A DNA stretch of 64,000 bases from positions 5,667,661 to 5,731,660 of the forward strand of contig CM055897.1 of assembly GCA_029582155.1 (NCBI GenBank), in the 5' to 3' direction. Both the position numbers and the translations under genes were made by a program. This document shows, one piece after another, positions 42,301 through 63,656 of this stretch (within the stretch, counting starts at the first letter, position 1; each line of letters opens with the position of its first letter). The DNA comes from Panopea generosa. Its lineage: Eukaryota > Mollusca > Bivalvia > Adapedonta > Hiatellidae. The notes below the pieces were generated by a model. The model saw nothing but the letters and a program-made list of their open reading frames with translations. It was not told the origin of the DNA and made no database searches.

Positions 42301-43558
42301 CAACGTGTGCACTATTGTTTATCCCTTTCACATCTGTCCTTTTGTTTATCCCTTTCACATGTGCCCTATTGTTTATCCCTGTCGCATGTGTCTTACTGAT
42401 TATCCCTGTCACATGTGCCCTATTGTTTATCCCTGTCACATGTGCCCTATTGTTTATCTACGTCACAACTGCCCTATTGTTTATCCCTATCACATGTGCC
42501 CTTTTGTTTATCCCTGTCACATGTGCCCTATTGTTTAGCCGTGTCACATGTTTCCTACTGATTATCCCTGTCACATGTGCCCTATTGTTTAACCCTGTCA
42601 CATGTGCCCTATTGTTTATACCTGTTACATTTGCCCAATTGTTTACCCCTGTCACATTTGCCCTGTTGTTTATTCCTGTCACATGGGTCCTATTGATTAT
42701 CCCTGTCACATCTACCCTATTGTTTATCCCTGTAACATGTGTCCTTTTGTTCATACATGTCACATGTGCCCTATTGTTTATACCTGTCACATGTGTCCTA
42801 TTGTGTATGTCTGTCACATGTGTACTATTGTTTATGCTTGTCACTGTGTCCTCTTGTTTATCCCTGTCACATGTGCCCTACTGTTTACACCTGTAACATG
42901 TGCACTATCGTTTACCCCTGTCACATCTGCCCTATTGTTTATCCCTGTCACATGTGTTCTATTGATTATCCCTGTCACATCTGCCCTATTGTTTACCCCT
43001 GTCACATGTGCCCTATTGTTTATCCCTGTCACATCTGCCCTATTGTTTACCCCTGTCACATGTGTCCTATTATGTATACCTGTCACATGTGCCCTATTGT
43101 GTATACCTGTCACATGTGTCATATTGTTTATGCCTGTCACATGTGCCTTATTGTGTATACCTGTCACGTGTGTCCTATTGTTTATACCTGTCACCTGTGT
43201 CCTATTGTTTATACATGTCACATGTACCCTATTGTGTATACCTGTCACATGTGTCCTATTGTTTATACCTGTCACATGTGCCCTTTTGTGTATACCTGTA
43301 ACATGTGTCCTATTGTGTATACTTGTCAAATGCGTCCTATTGTTTATACCTGTCACATGTGCCCTTTTGTGTATACCTGTCACATGTGCCCTATTATGTA
43401 TACCTATCACATGCGTCCTATTGTTTATCCCTGTCACATGTACCCTATTGTTTATCCCTGTCACATTTGCCCTATTGTTTATACCTGTCACATGTGCCCT
43501 ATTGTTTATCCCTGTAACATGTGCCCTATTGTTTATCCCTGTCACATGTGCCCTTTTA
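42301..43558. repeat. 27-bp minisatellite, about 46 units
   Basis: Unit of the type CCTATTGTTTATCCCTGTCA plus CATGTGC, with frequent TATACC/TATCCC and GTGTCC/GTGCCC variants. Because 27 is a multiple of 3, long open frames appear in several frames of both strands (for example LLFIPVTCA on + and NNRAHVTGI on -). I do not regard these as genes. Confidence 0.95.
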
Positions 43559-44597
43559 TACAAATGCTCATGTGGAAATGAAAATTAATCGGCATATTTT
43601 GGAATATTTCCAAAAGATATGACAAAAACAATATATTTTCTACCCCCTCCCCCTCCCCCACCCCGTTAATTTCAAAATATATGATTTTAATCTTGACAGT
43701 ACTGTAAATCTTACGTTAGAGGGAAAGGCAGAACGAAAGTTTACATCGATACATACATTATTGATAATTATGCTTTTAACGTGTGTTGTGGTGAGGCGGT
43801 CTGTCCCGAACCCCACATACCTATGACAGGGAAATAAACGGGTAATATGGTGACTCAAACTAAAAATCAATATAGAAAAAAGAAATTAAAAATAATAGGA
43901 TCGTTATATTGCGAAGATTGTATTCAACCATTATACAAAACGAAAAAGCGCCTTTTTACAAACAAATAAACATACATATCACATTATATCAATATACATG
44001 TTACATTATATCAATATACATATTACATTATATCAATATACATGTTACATTATATCAATATACATGTTACATTAACTGATTTATAAAGAGCCCTTCGTCA
44101 GGCAAGAGTTATAAGAGATGTTTTGTCATTTTAAGAATATAAAGCGCATTGCCATAACCACTAGTATGCTGATCAGCAATATAAGTAAAGTTGAGTTCAA
44201 ATATATGAAATAAATTCTATGAAACAGTGCCAATATAGACAACAATATATGTTATGTTTAGACAAATTACTTTTGCACATAATAAATAAAATTTAAATTC
44301 ACCATTTGACTGCTTTCATAAAAGTGTTTAATAAAACTAAAGGTTTAGCTTAAACAATATTTTATTCAAAATAATACGTATATATACAAACATTTCACTA
44401 TAAACATTTCGAATATTCGATATGTAAACATATCCAGAAGGAAATATGCCGCTTATATAATCTGTCTCCTTGCTAAAGGTTGTTTTTTTTCAATACCACG
44501 ATAGGAATTGGTATGTACTTAGAGAGGTACAAGTTCGGTCGTTTTTTATTACTATTAAAATAAATAGATGAAACCTAATCAATATATTGATTGTTAC
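43559..44597. other. Non-coding stretch between minisatellite and calmodulin-like exon
   Basis: Includes a poly-C/CCCCT tract (about 43640-43665) and a 22-bp repeat (43975-44068). The final exon of the calmodulin-like gene could be here or further left, but no acceptor followed by EFVxxM was found. Confidence 0.5.
43975..44068. repeat. 22-bp tandem repeat, four to five copies
   Basis: TACATGTTACATTATATCAA plus TA, near-perfect. Confidence 0.9.
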
Positions 44598-52396
<7,799 letters not shown>

Positions 52397-52875
52397 CTGT
52401 AAACACAAGTATATACACATAATAGACGTGTCACAAATCAACAGTTTTTAAGTGTTGGCCCCTGTAACAGTTTGCACACGCGATGTTTTACGTGTATTTT
52501 TGTTACTGCTTAACAATGATCAGAAATAAACATCATTGACCATATAGTGTCTAGTAGGATATGTACTTTTCTTTAATCTCTTATGTAAACAAGTATGTGT
52601 ATTTAGCGAAATATTTATATTACTGGGTACAAATGGTAAAAAGTAGACAATCACGAGGCAAGTCAACTTGATTGCGGTATATACTAGTCAACTAGCATTA
52701 ACAAGGCGAGAAACTCTATCAACATTTTGCTGTCGTTTGAATCCTTTATTGTTTTAGTATTTATGATTGCTATTTTCAAAATAAAATAAAACATGTTTAA
52801 ACCAACTATATGTAGTAGAATAGCATTGTCATGTATAATTGCTGAGTGTAATTGATACACCTACCTCAATCTTTT

Positions 52876-53629
<754 letters not shown>

Positions 53630-53722
53630 AAGTAAGTAAGTAAGTAGGCAGGCAGGCAGGCAGGCAAGAGGAAGGAAGGTCGGTAGCATGCATGCATGTA
53701 GGTAAGTAAGTTGGTTGGTAAG
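53630..53722. repeat. Cluster of tetranucleotide repeats
   Basis: GTAA, GGCA, GGAA and TGCA units follow each other. Confidence 0.85.
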
Positions 53723-53905
53723 TAATGACATGTGTGCATGTATGATATAATATGTCAATATTCCATTTAACAGAACACATCCTGTAATGACCTATATAAA
53801 TATAGTTTTAAATATCCAATAATGTCAAATCACATGGAAATAAATATTTCCTAAATAGGAGCAATAAATGATATACGGTTATTACATACAGGATATTAAT
53901 TACAA

Positions 53906-54563
53906 AACTCCGTTGAGTGTCACTATTATACATAATTGCAGATTTCCGTTGAGTGTCACTATTATACATAATTGCAAAATTCCGTTGAGTGTCACTATTA
54001 TACATAATTACAGAACTCCGTTGAGTGTCACTATTATACATAATTGCAGAACTCCGATGAGTGTCACTTTTACTCAATATTATACATAATTACAGAACTC
54101 CGTTGAGTGTCACTATTATACATAATTGCAGAACTCCGTTGAGTGTCACTTTTATACATAATTGCAAAATTCCGTTGAGTGTCACTATTATACATAATTG
54201 CAGAACTCAGTTGAGTGTCACTATTATACATAATTGCAGAACTCCGTTGAGTGTCACTATTATACATAATTGCAGAACTCCGTTGAGTGTCACTATTATA
54301 CATAATTGCAGAACTCCGTTGAGTGTCACTATTATACATAATTGCAGAACTCCGTTGAGTGTCACTATTATACATAATTACAGAACTCCGTCGAGTGTCA
54401 CTATTATACATAATTGCAGAACTCCGTCGAGTGTCACTATTATACATAATTACAGAACTCCGTTGAGTGTCACTATTATACATAATTGCAGAACTCCGTT
54501 GAGTGTCACTATTATACATAATTACAGAACTCCGTTGAGTGTCACTATTATACATAATTGCAG
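53906..54563. repeat. 36-bp minisatellite, about 18 units
   Basis: Unit AACTCCGTTGAGTGTCACTA plus TTATACATAATTGCAG, highly uniform. Open frames on both strands (TIIHNCRTPLSV; MYNSDTQRSSAI) follow from the period. Confidence 0.97.
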
Positions 54564-54850
54564 GTCTTCTTAAGTAAGCTTTGACAAGATATCAGGCATT
54601 TTTTCTTGAAAAGTTTGTAACAAGATATTTAAATATACCAGTATGTGTATGCGCACAATGCAAACGTATCCAATAAAACATTTAACAAAGAGTCGTGACA
54701 TTTGATACAGTGTACTGTCATAGATAGAGATTTACTTCAACAGTGATTTAAATTTATATGGATACCCACATGGACCACTGCTATTGACAAATTGATCAAA
54801 TTGAGAACGTCTGACATGGTGATGAACGCATGTCACGTCCGTCGCGTCCC

Positions 54851-55590
54851 GTTGCGTGGCATCGCATCACATTATTCACATCGCATCACATCGAATCACA
54901 TTAATCACATAACACCACATCACATCACATCTCATTATTCACATTGCATCACATCGAATCACATTAATCACATCACACCAAATCGCAGCACATCTCATTA
55001 ATCACATCACATTATATCACATCGAATAGCATCAATCACATCGCATAACATCACACACCACATTACATCGCATAACATCACATAACATCACACACAAAAT
55101 TACATCACATAACATCACACACCACATCACATAACATCAATTACATCATATCACATCACATACATCACATCATATCACATCACATCACATCACATTACAC
55201 CCATCACATTATACCCATCATATCATATCATATCATATCATATCATATATATCATATCATATCATATCACATCACATCACACATCACATCAATCATATCA
55301 TATCATATCATATCATATCATATCATATCACATCGCATCACACATCATATCACATCACATCACATTACATCCATCACATCATATCATATCACATCACACA
55401 TTATATCACATCACATCACATTACATCAGTTACATCATATCACATCACATTACATCCATCACATCACATCACATTTCATCCATCACATCATACCATATCA
55501 CATCACATTACATTCATCACATCAGATCATATCACAGCACACATCATATCACATCACATTAATCACATCACATCAATCACATCTTATCAT
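54851..55590. repeat. Pentanucleotide (ATCAC/ATCAT)n satellite
   Basis: About 740 bp of ATCAC and ATCAT pentamers with scattered variants. Confidence 0.95.
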
Positions 55591-55904
55591 GTGAACTTTT
55601 ATTAAGAAAACAAATATTTTTGCACTGCAATGTCATCAATATATGATATAACAATAATAATTAACGTCTTGATAATGCTACAAGGAAAGAAGTATAGAGT
55701 ATGACACCCCGTGGTTATAGACATGCCTATTCAGTGAACGATGATTTACAGCATACGTTCCAGAGACAAGACGCATAGCATTTAGTTCATACGTGACTTC
55801 GATGTACCACAGTTTATATTTCACGCATAGTCAAAAATACATTTATAGTGTATTTCGTGTACATATTACGTCTTACTGTACATTTACGTCCCTTTTTCCC
55901 ACAG
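55591..55904. other. Unassigned stretch
   Basis: Nothing recognised between the satellite and the dispersed repeat. Confidence 0.5.
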
Positions 55905-56480
55905 TAACATGACTTTTACGCTTAAAAACAAGGCCTATGTAATTTGGTTTTGAAATATTTTCAAAATGGTTCATAGTTGCTCTGATTTCTTGCTGAACAT
56001 GAGTAGAACAGAAGTTGGTATAGCATATACTGCAATAAGACATCACTGATGTTAAAAAAGTTATTTTTATATATGATTTCAACATATGCATGTATTTATG
56101 AACATTTGAAAGCATCTTTTTTTCAAAAAATCTCAGGGTGTTACTGCACCCTCTTTTAAAAAAAACCAACGTGGTCAATCTACTTGTTTTTGTTCATTTT
56201 TATGTGGGTTTACATTCCTGCTATGAAAAAAAAATGACAAAACATTCTGTGTGGAATTCTTTTTTTACCATGGAAATCATAGACCTTTTTTTTTTATATA
56301 AAACAAAGAACAACATTCAACTGTGTAGTGAGACCTGTATGATAGGTTTGTTTAAACGGGATCATTTCATGTCCATGTGTGTAAAAAAAAACTTCTATGA
56401 AGAATTCTCTTTTTACCATGGAAGACCTTATTTTATATAGAACAAAGAACAACATTCAACTGTGTAGTAAGACCTATACT
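55905..56480 (+). repeat. Dispersed repeat, distal copy
   Basis: Inverted relative of 22440-22870. The right part (TTTTTACCATGGAA, AGAACAAAGAACAACATTCA, ACTGTGTAGT) is present twice in tandem, at about 56245-56335 and 56390-56475. Confidence 0.7.
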
Positions 56481-56636
56481 TTAAATCAATGGCTTAACTT
56501 CATATACTAGCATTGTTTTGTTATTCATGTGTCTGTGTTATTAACCATATTGATGTAACTATTGTATATATGTTTGAGGGCCTCATTGATGATTGACTTT
56601 TTCTAATGAGTTATAACGTTACATAAATACATATTG

Positions 56637-56638
56637 TT

Positions 56639-56672
<34 letters not shown>

Positions 56673-56704
56673 ACATCATTTTCATTATCATCATCTTCAT
56701 CATT

Positions 56705-56742
<38 letters not shown>

Positions 56743-56845
56743 ATCATCATCATCATCATCACCATTATCTTCTTCATTATCTTCATCATTATCTTCCATT
56801 ATCTTCATCATTATCTTCATCATTATCGTTATTATTAATATTATT

Positions 56846-56880
<35 letters not shown>

Positions 56881-56895
56881 TATAAGTATCATTAT
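56637..56895. repeat. Trinucleotide (ATC/ATT)n tract
   Basis: ATC triplets grading into ATT triplets; poly-Ser and Met/Asp open frames are artefacts of the period. Confidence 0.95.
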
Positions 56896-58925
56896 TATTA
56901 TCATTGTTATTATACTATTAGTATATGTTTGAAACGACTCGCGGCTCGGATTCTCCATGAGAAATGGCTAATCTGAGTATTACTTTTTATCTGATTGTTC
57001 AATTGTAGTAAATTAAATGACAATTTTTAAATAATTATTAAATATAAAATTGGCGTTTTGAGTATTGAATGTCAATCCATGATATCTGCGTGGATACGTT
57101 TGGGTGTTTTTTAAGGATTACAAGTTGTATACATAGATATTCATGAAATATTTAATATAAAATTTAATTAAAATAAGTTATCCTATATAAACTAACCATA
57201 TGTATCATATTTACGTTTAACTTTAAAAATGTTGACGTTTTCACGAATAATTCACTGCATGTATTTAAAAACTCCTATGGTACAAACGTTTAACTGTAGA
57301 AAAACTGACACTTCTTATATGCTGTAGAAATAAATATGGACACTCAACTTATAATGTATTTTGTTAGCAAAAAAGTGCTTACGTATTGCGTTGTACTTGC
57401 TTGCTGTGTTGCCATCTCACCACTTTCAAATAGTTTCCCTTTTTATTATTCAGAAAGAACTGATCTTAAACACACGCAAAAGTAGTCATTTTTACACAAT
57501 TCTCGATCTTTTAAACTTCTCCTATGTTTTAAAAGTTATATTGCTAACACATTCAATCACAAAACATAATATTTCCTTAAAAAAACAACAAAATCTTATA
57601 GTGTTAACTTTAATTTCTACCGAATGAGTCAACTGTTTACATTATATGTATATCCGTGTAAGCGAACCTATCGATAAAAGTTTATACAAATCCCAAAACG
57701 CCAAATTGCCATCACATGTTCCAATGCGTTATTATTGACACTGGCTCGTACAAATCCCGAGTTTAAGCCTATATACATATACATACTCGCCTAGCTATTG
57801 AAAGGACCGCGGTATTGGATATTAATGAAGTTATTAAAAGTTGTGAAAGGACGCTACGATAGCTATAACCGAGGGTAAATCAAGTATAATATCGATTTGT
57901 AAAGATAATTTATTTTTTCGATATTAACATATTTTGATTTTGAATAGGGCATTGGCTTTTTATCGTACACAGTTGTTTAAACAAAATAAGATTTTAATGT
58001 TTTGCGGTGATCTGTTGGTTAGCATGATTGTTCCACCACCCAGAGGATCCCGGTTTAATTCTCTAGTTGGGTTTCGTTCGTGGTATTCCAAACGCCGTCC
58101 AAATGTGCCTTATTCGGGCAAGGTACAGTGAAAACACGCACTTCTTCGGGGAGAGGTGGGGGAGGGGATTAAAAGAACAGTCGTTCCGTGTAAAGGGAAA
58201 CTCATACCCAGTATACAAAAATGTCCCAATTAACTTTTATTTTAATCAGTTATTCAAATTCCCGTAAATCTCCATCGGAAACGAGATCTGTTGATGATAC
58301 CCGAAACTGGGTTTAACAATAACCAAATATTACAAATCGATATATATTGATTTGTATGTGTATATTTACTTGTACATGACATACATAGTGTTATAAAAGT
58401 ACACACGCAAAAAATCTCAGGTTTAAAGAGTTCATGCATTGCCATTTAATTAAATATTCCATTGCACACACAAGTGTCTGGCCAACGAGATAGCTTATTA
58501 AAGAAATTACTGCGCAGTATTAAATTACAAGGTTTGAGAAAGTAGCAATCCACGAAATATTTATGCACACGCAATGTGCTTTGTCATATTCTTTATGTAA
58601 TAACATGTATGCTGCTCTCCGATACAGGAGGAAGGAAAGTGTACATGTTATATATATTATATAGTATAACAATGCTGATGCTTGTCGATGCACGATATAA
58701 CACAAACACATATTTGGTTATAGAACAATATAGCATATGCATGAGAAACAGGATTAAATAATTGAATTACTTTTTTTATACGTCAGCTAATCTTAATACC
58801 AAACAAAGTATACACACTCTCATAACATTTCAGTACATAATAAGTTTATACAAAATAAAATAATTAGTGGATAATCTGATAACATTTACTCTGAAAAGTT
58901 CAATGAAACTTGCTAGACGTATAAA
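56896..58925. other. Unassigned stretch
   Basis: 2 kb of AT-rich sequence without a recognised exon. It contains one tRNA-like remnant (58004-58073). Confidence 0.5.
58004..58073 (+). repeat. tRNA-like remnant (SINE head or tRNA pseudogene)
   Basis: TCTGTTGGTTAGCATGATTG resembles an A box and CCCGGTTTAATTCTC a B box with one mismatch (family GGTTCGAATCC). The acceptor stem does not pair well, so a working tRNA is unlikely. Confidence 0.35.
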
Positions 58926-59030
58926 CACGTTTAAACCAGTGTTTATACATATTGTCTACTATTGATAACACGTTTAAACCAGTGTTTATACATATTGTCT
59001 ACTATTGATGACACGTTTAAAATCCTGTTT
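58926..59030. repeat. 43-bp direct repeat, two and a half copies
   Basis: ACGTTTAAACCAGTGTTTAT plus ACATATTGTCTACTATTGAT, near-perfect in two copies. Confidence 0.9.
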
Positions 59031-59234
59031 ATGCACATCTGTTTTACTACCGAATACTTGAATAAACAGCTCGGGTAGATTACTTTATAATATCTACTGC
59101 AGATACCTGAACTCACGTTTTGACTGTAAATGCATGTTGGGATGTTATTTGGAGGGGCTGCAGTCACAAGAAGGGACATATGTTGTATAGGAACTCGGAA
59201 GGACATGGACATGGACATGGACATGTTTTTTTCG

Positions 59235-59490
59235 CTTCAGATACTTTAAGGGACATGTAAACAGCAAACACTTTGAGGGACATATTAAGTGGAACATGTC
59301 TATTGCAGATACCTAAAGGGATATGTTTCTGTAGATACCTGGTGGGACATGTTTACTGTAGATACCTTGAGGGACATGTATACTGTAGATACCTGGAGGT
59401 ACATGTTTACCGTAAATCACGAGGTAGATACCTGGAGGGACATATTTACTATACATACCTGGAAGGACGTATTTACTGTAGATACATTAA
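59235..59490. repeat. 27-bp minisatellite, left part
   Basis: Units of the type ACCTGGAGGGACATGTTTAC plus TGTAGAT. Interrupted on the right by an inverted-repeat insertion. Confidence 0.92.
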
Positions 59491-59980
59491 AGCAACACAT
59501 CCACGTTTGAACTTTTAAAAAAAAAAATTAATTGAGTTATGAGCACATTTCCCATACAAACATATGATCAATTAGCTGTATATGAGCATATAAACACAAT
59601 CCCGAACAAAATGATGCCCAAATTATAATGCGTGACTAACACTTCATAAAACAAGCGTGTAACTCACTCGATTAAAAAAAATTGTCAAAATGACTTTCAA
59701 GGCAGGTAATGTACACTACGCACTAAAACGTTAAGTTTTTTTAATACGACTCGCATAATTCAATTTGAAGCCAAGTTGGAATCCTCGGCAATTTAAAAAT
59801 AATTTATAAAGCGTTTGTCACGTTTTATAATTTGGACATCTTTTTTTATAATTCTAAAGCGTTCTGGATAGTGTTTGTTAGCAAATATACAGCTCACTGA
59901 CCATATATTTATGTATGGGAAATGTGCTCACAACTCAATTGAAAATTTTTTTTAAAAAGTTTAAACGTGGATGTGTTGCT
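59491..59980. mobile_element. Inverted-repeat element with TTAA target duplication, 490 bp
   Basis: Begins AGCAACACATCCACGTTTGA and ends with its inverted match, with arms of roughly 80-85 bp at each end (TGAGCACATTTCCCATACA in the left arm). TTAA flanks both sides (59487-59490 and 59981-59984). The repeated host array supplies the empty site (GATACATTAAGGGACATG at 60122). No ORF. A TTAA duplication is typical of the piggyBac group. Confidence 0.8.
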
Positions 59981-59984
59981 TTAA

Positions 59985-62150
59985 GGAACATGTTTACTGT
60001 AGATACCTAGATGGACATGTATACTGTAGATACCTGGAGGTACATGTTTACCGTAAATCACGAGGTAGATACCTGGAGGGCCATATTTACTATACATACC
60101 TGGAAGGACTTATTTACTGCAGATACATTAAGGGACATGTTTACTGTAGATACCTAGATGGACATGTTTACTGTAGATACCTAGATGGACATGTTTACTG
60201 TAGATACCTAGATGGACATGTTTACTGTAGATACCTGGAAGGACATGTTTACTGTAGATACCTAGATGGACATGTTTACTGTAGATACCTAAATGGACAT
60301 GTTTACTGTAGATACCTAGATGGACATGTTTACTGTAGATACCTGGATGGACATGTTTCACGCAGATAGCTAGATGGACATGTTTACTGTAGATACCTAG
60401 ATGAACATGTTTACTGTAGATACCTGGAAGGACATGTTTATGTAGATACCTAGATGGACACGTTTACTGTAGATACCTAGATGGACACGTTTACTGTAGA
60501 TACCTAGATGGACATGTTTACTGTAGATACCTAGATGGACATGTTTACTGTAGATACCTAGATGGACATGTTTCACACAGATACCTGGAGGGACATGTTT
60601 ACTGTATATACCTGGAAGGACATGTTTACTGTTTATACCTGGTAGGACATGTTTACTGTAAATACCTGGAGGGACATGTATACTGTATATACATGGAGGG
60701 ACGTGTTTACTGTATATACCTGGAGGGACACTTTACTGTATATACTTGGAAGGACATGTTTAGTGTATATACCTGGAAGGACATGTTTACTGTATATACC
60801 TGGAGGGACATGTTTACTGTATATAACTGGAGGGACATGTTTACTGTATATACATGGAATGACAAGTTTACTGAAATACCTAGAAGGACATGTTTACTGT
60901 ATATACCTGGAGGGAAATGTTTACTGTATATACCTGGAAGGACATGTTTACTGTATATAGTTGGAGGGGCATGTTTACTGTAGATACCTGGAAGGACATG
61001 TTTACTGTATATACCTGGAGGGACATGTTTACTGTATATACCTAGAATGACATGTTTACTGTATATACCTAGAGGGACATGTATACTATGTATACCTGGA
61101 AGAACACGTATACTGTGTATACCTGGAAGGACACGTTTACTGTATATACCTGGAAGGACATGTTTACTGTATATACCTGGAGGGACATGTTTACTGTATA
61201 TACCTGGAGGGACATGTATACTGTATATACATGGATGGACGTGTTTACTGTATATACCTGGAGGGACACTTTACTGTATATACCTGGAGGGACATGTTTA
61301 CTGTATATACCTGGAGGGACATGTATACTGTATATACATGGATGGACGTGTTTACTGTATATACCTGGAGGGACACTTTACTGTATATACCTGGAGGGAC
61401 ATGTTTACTGTATATACCTGGAAGGACATGTTTACTGTATATACCTGGAGGGACATGTTTACTGTATATACCCGAAGGGACATGTATACTGTATATACCT
61501 GGAGGGACATGTATACTGTATATACCTGGAGGGACATGTAAAATGTATATACCTGGAAGGACATGTTTACTGTATATACCTGGAGGGACATGTTTACTGT
61601 ATATACCTAGAATGACATGTTTACTGTATATACCTGGAGGGACATGTATACTATGTATACCTGGAAGAACACGTATACTGTGTATACCTGGAAGGACACG
61701 TTTACTGTATATACCTGGAAGGACATGTTTACTGTATATACCTGGAGGGACATGTTTACTGTGTATACCTGGAGGGACATGTATACTGTATATACATGGA
61801 GGGACGTGTTTACTGTATATACCTGGAGGGACACTTTACTGTATATACCCGAAGGGACATGTATACTGTATATACCTGGAGGGACATGTATACTGTATAT
61901 ACCTGGAAGGACATGTATATTGTATATACCTGGAAGGACATGTTTAATGTAGATACCTGGAGGGACATGTTTACTGTATATATCTGGAGGGACATGTTTA
62001 CTGTATATACCTTGAGGGACATGTTTACTGTATATAGCTGGAGGGACATGTTTACTGTATATACTTGAAGGGACATGTATACTGTATATACCTGGAGGGA
62101 CATGTTTACTGTATATACCTGGAAGGATATGTTTACTGTTTATACCTTAC
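59985..62150. repeat. 27-bp minisatellite, right part, with higher-order structure
   Basis: About 80 units of TGGAGGGACATGTTTACTGT plus ATATACC. Left units read GTAGATACC, right units GTATATACC. Larger duplications are visible: 59360-59486 recurs at about 60003-60130, and about 61041-61400 recurs at about 61607-61860. Open frames on both strands come from the 27-bp period. Confidence 0.95.
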
Positions 62151-62204
62151 TCGTTCCATCTCTTGAACATACACAAATAATATACATGTTATATATTAAC
62201 ATCG

Positions 62205-62465
62205 TTAATGAGGGTCGTCCGTGGTTGAAGTGATAGTGATATAAAGCGCCGCCTTAAGATCACTAACCTCTCACCGCTAAGGTCGTAGGTTCGAGTCAAG
62301 CTCACTCCAAGAATGTAAGAAAGTTTGCCAGTTACTTGCGGAAGGACGCTGGTTCTACTCAGATTGATTCTAAGGTCTTTCTTTACCAATAAAATTGCAT
62401 ATGCCACATGTAACCTGGAATGTGTAAAAAATGGCGTTAAACTCCATGCAAAAATAAAATCAATC
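62205..62465 (+). repeat. tRNA-derived SINE, family 3
   Basis: A-box-like GTGGTTGAAGTGATAGTG, B box GTAGGTTCGAGTC, and a 3' end AATGGCGTTAAACTCCATGC followed by an A/TCAATC-rich tail. This 3' end is typical of molluscan SINEs as I remember them. Confidence 0.75.
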
Positions 62466-62988
62466 ATCTAGACTAAGTTCTTGTTTACCGAAAAATGTTG
62501 AGTAATAAATATCATATTGAAGATATGAGTTATGTTGGTTTCAGAAAAAGAAAACAGTTGAATAAAGATTGTGCGTGTAGAAGATCGTTTGACAGACATA
62601 GTTTAATCAGAAAATCAAGCTTATACCGGGTTAAGCTCCGTTTACAATCAATAAATAAATACACAATTAACACGTATTGTTCCATAGATATACATCTTGT
62701 ATTAAAACAATTTACTCTTCGGAGAAAGACTCTCGCGCAGACACAAACACACTTAACAGTTTACGAAACATTAGTTTTAGGACAAAACCACGGATCATGT
62801 AAAGGTAACGAACGATCTAGGACTAATAACGTTGTAAATGTCATAAACGTTGACAGAGTTGTGTAACCATTATTCTCGTCGGGTATGCGGAGTACCTTAT
62901 TAGTTTGCAGGTTTTTTTTTGTCGTTCCTCCTGGGATTATAGGATTACCTCGTTTTCGTGCAGTTTTGTTATTTTTCTTTTCAGATTG
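62466..62988. other. Unassigned stretch, perhaps 3'UTR of the minus-strand gene
   Basis: Lies downstream of the stop codon of the gene to the right. A 123-codon + strand open frame is present here but has no recognisable family features. Confidence 0.4.
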
Positions 62989-63656
62989 TCATTTATGCAT
63001 ATGTCGGCTCAATTTTAATTCCTCAAAACTCCCATATTTGTCTTCATCTGTCATGATTTTCATCTCTGGACGAAAGCTTAATCTGTCTTTCTTTACCCTC
63101 TGGATTGCTTTCACCTGTGGTTTGATTCCCTGTTTCATCATAACCATGAGATGTTTTTGTGTAAGCCGACTGACCTCTGCAAGAGAACCGTCAAGTAAGT
63201 CGCCTGACGATTGTGAACAGGTTGTTGCCATACGAGGTGTTTTGTCAGGAACATGGCGTGTTTGGATTGGCAATGCCTTTACACGCGGAATAAGACCAGA
63301 GCTTGAGTTTCTTTGCAATGTAACGTTTTCACATTGTCTTTTATGAGCTGTTGTTTCACCGATAATTTGAGCGTTTGTACCATAATCGTTATTAACATCT
63401 TGTTTTGAATACTTCGATGCATCTGGACTTTCATAGCTGTTTTCTTTGTTGCGTACTTGTTTAGTGTTAGCCTCGTTAGAATGTACGCTTGCTGATCTGT
63501 TTTCGTAAACAGTGCTTAACAACCCAGCTGTACTATACTCTTTACCGGTGTTATCTTTAACTTTACACGAAGTTTCGTTGGTGGCGTTTTCCTGAGATAG
63601 ACGATGCACTTCTGGATCATTGTTTCTGTTAGTAGCAACTGATGGCTTGTTCGCAT
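62989..63656 (-). CDS. Unrecognised protein, probable last coding exon
   Basis: 221 codons open to TGA, beginning just inside a good minus-strand acceptor (TGTTTTCAG followed by ATGCGAAC). It enters as DANKPSVATNRNNDPEVHRL. The first 150 residues are Asn/Ser/Lys/Glu-rich and look disordered. After a basic patch (IPRVKALPIQTRHVPDKTPR) the last 70 residues are more ordered: SLAEVSRLTQKHLMVMMKQG, IKPQVKAIQRVKKDRLSF, then RPEMKIMTDEDKYGSFEELK. Codon content is clearly unlike the AT-rich surroundings. The function is not known to me; no enzyme motif or membrane segment is seen. Upstream exons lie beyond the window. Confidence 0.65.

Noticed and set aside
42279-43588. Long open frames (up to 328 codons) on both strands, hydrophobic LLFIPVTCA or NNRAHVTGI repeats
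   Set aside because: They are a 27-bp tandem array; a unit length divisible by three keeps many frames open at once. No start context, splice site or family similarity.
53906-54563. CRISPR array
   Set aside because: Units are directly adjacent with no unique spacers, and the genome is clearly eukaryotic.
53868-54573. 170- and 161-codon open frames on opposite strands
   Set aside because: 36-bp tandem array artefact.
59273-62103. Many open frames of 80-240 codons (YCIYLEGHV, LLYIPGGTC, VYTVNMSLQ repeats)
   Set aside because: 27-bp array artefact in overlapping frames.
62495-62866. 123-codon + strand open frame
   Set aside because: No recognisable motif, no splice or start support, Arg/Asn/Thr-rich AT-type composition, and it lies where a minus-strand 3'UTR is expected.
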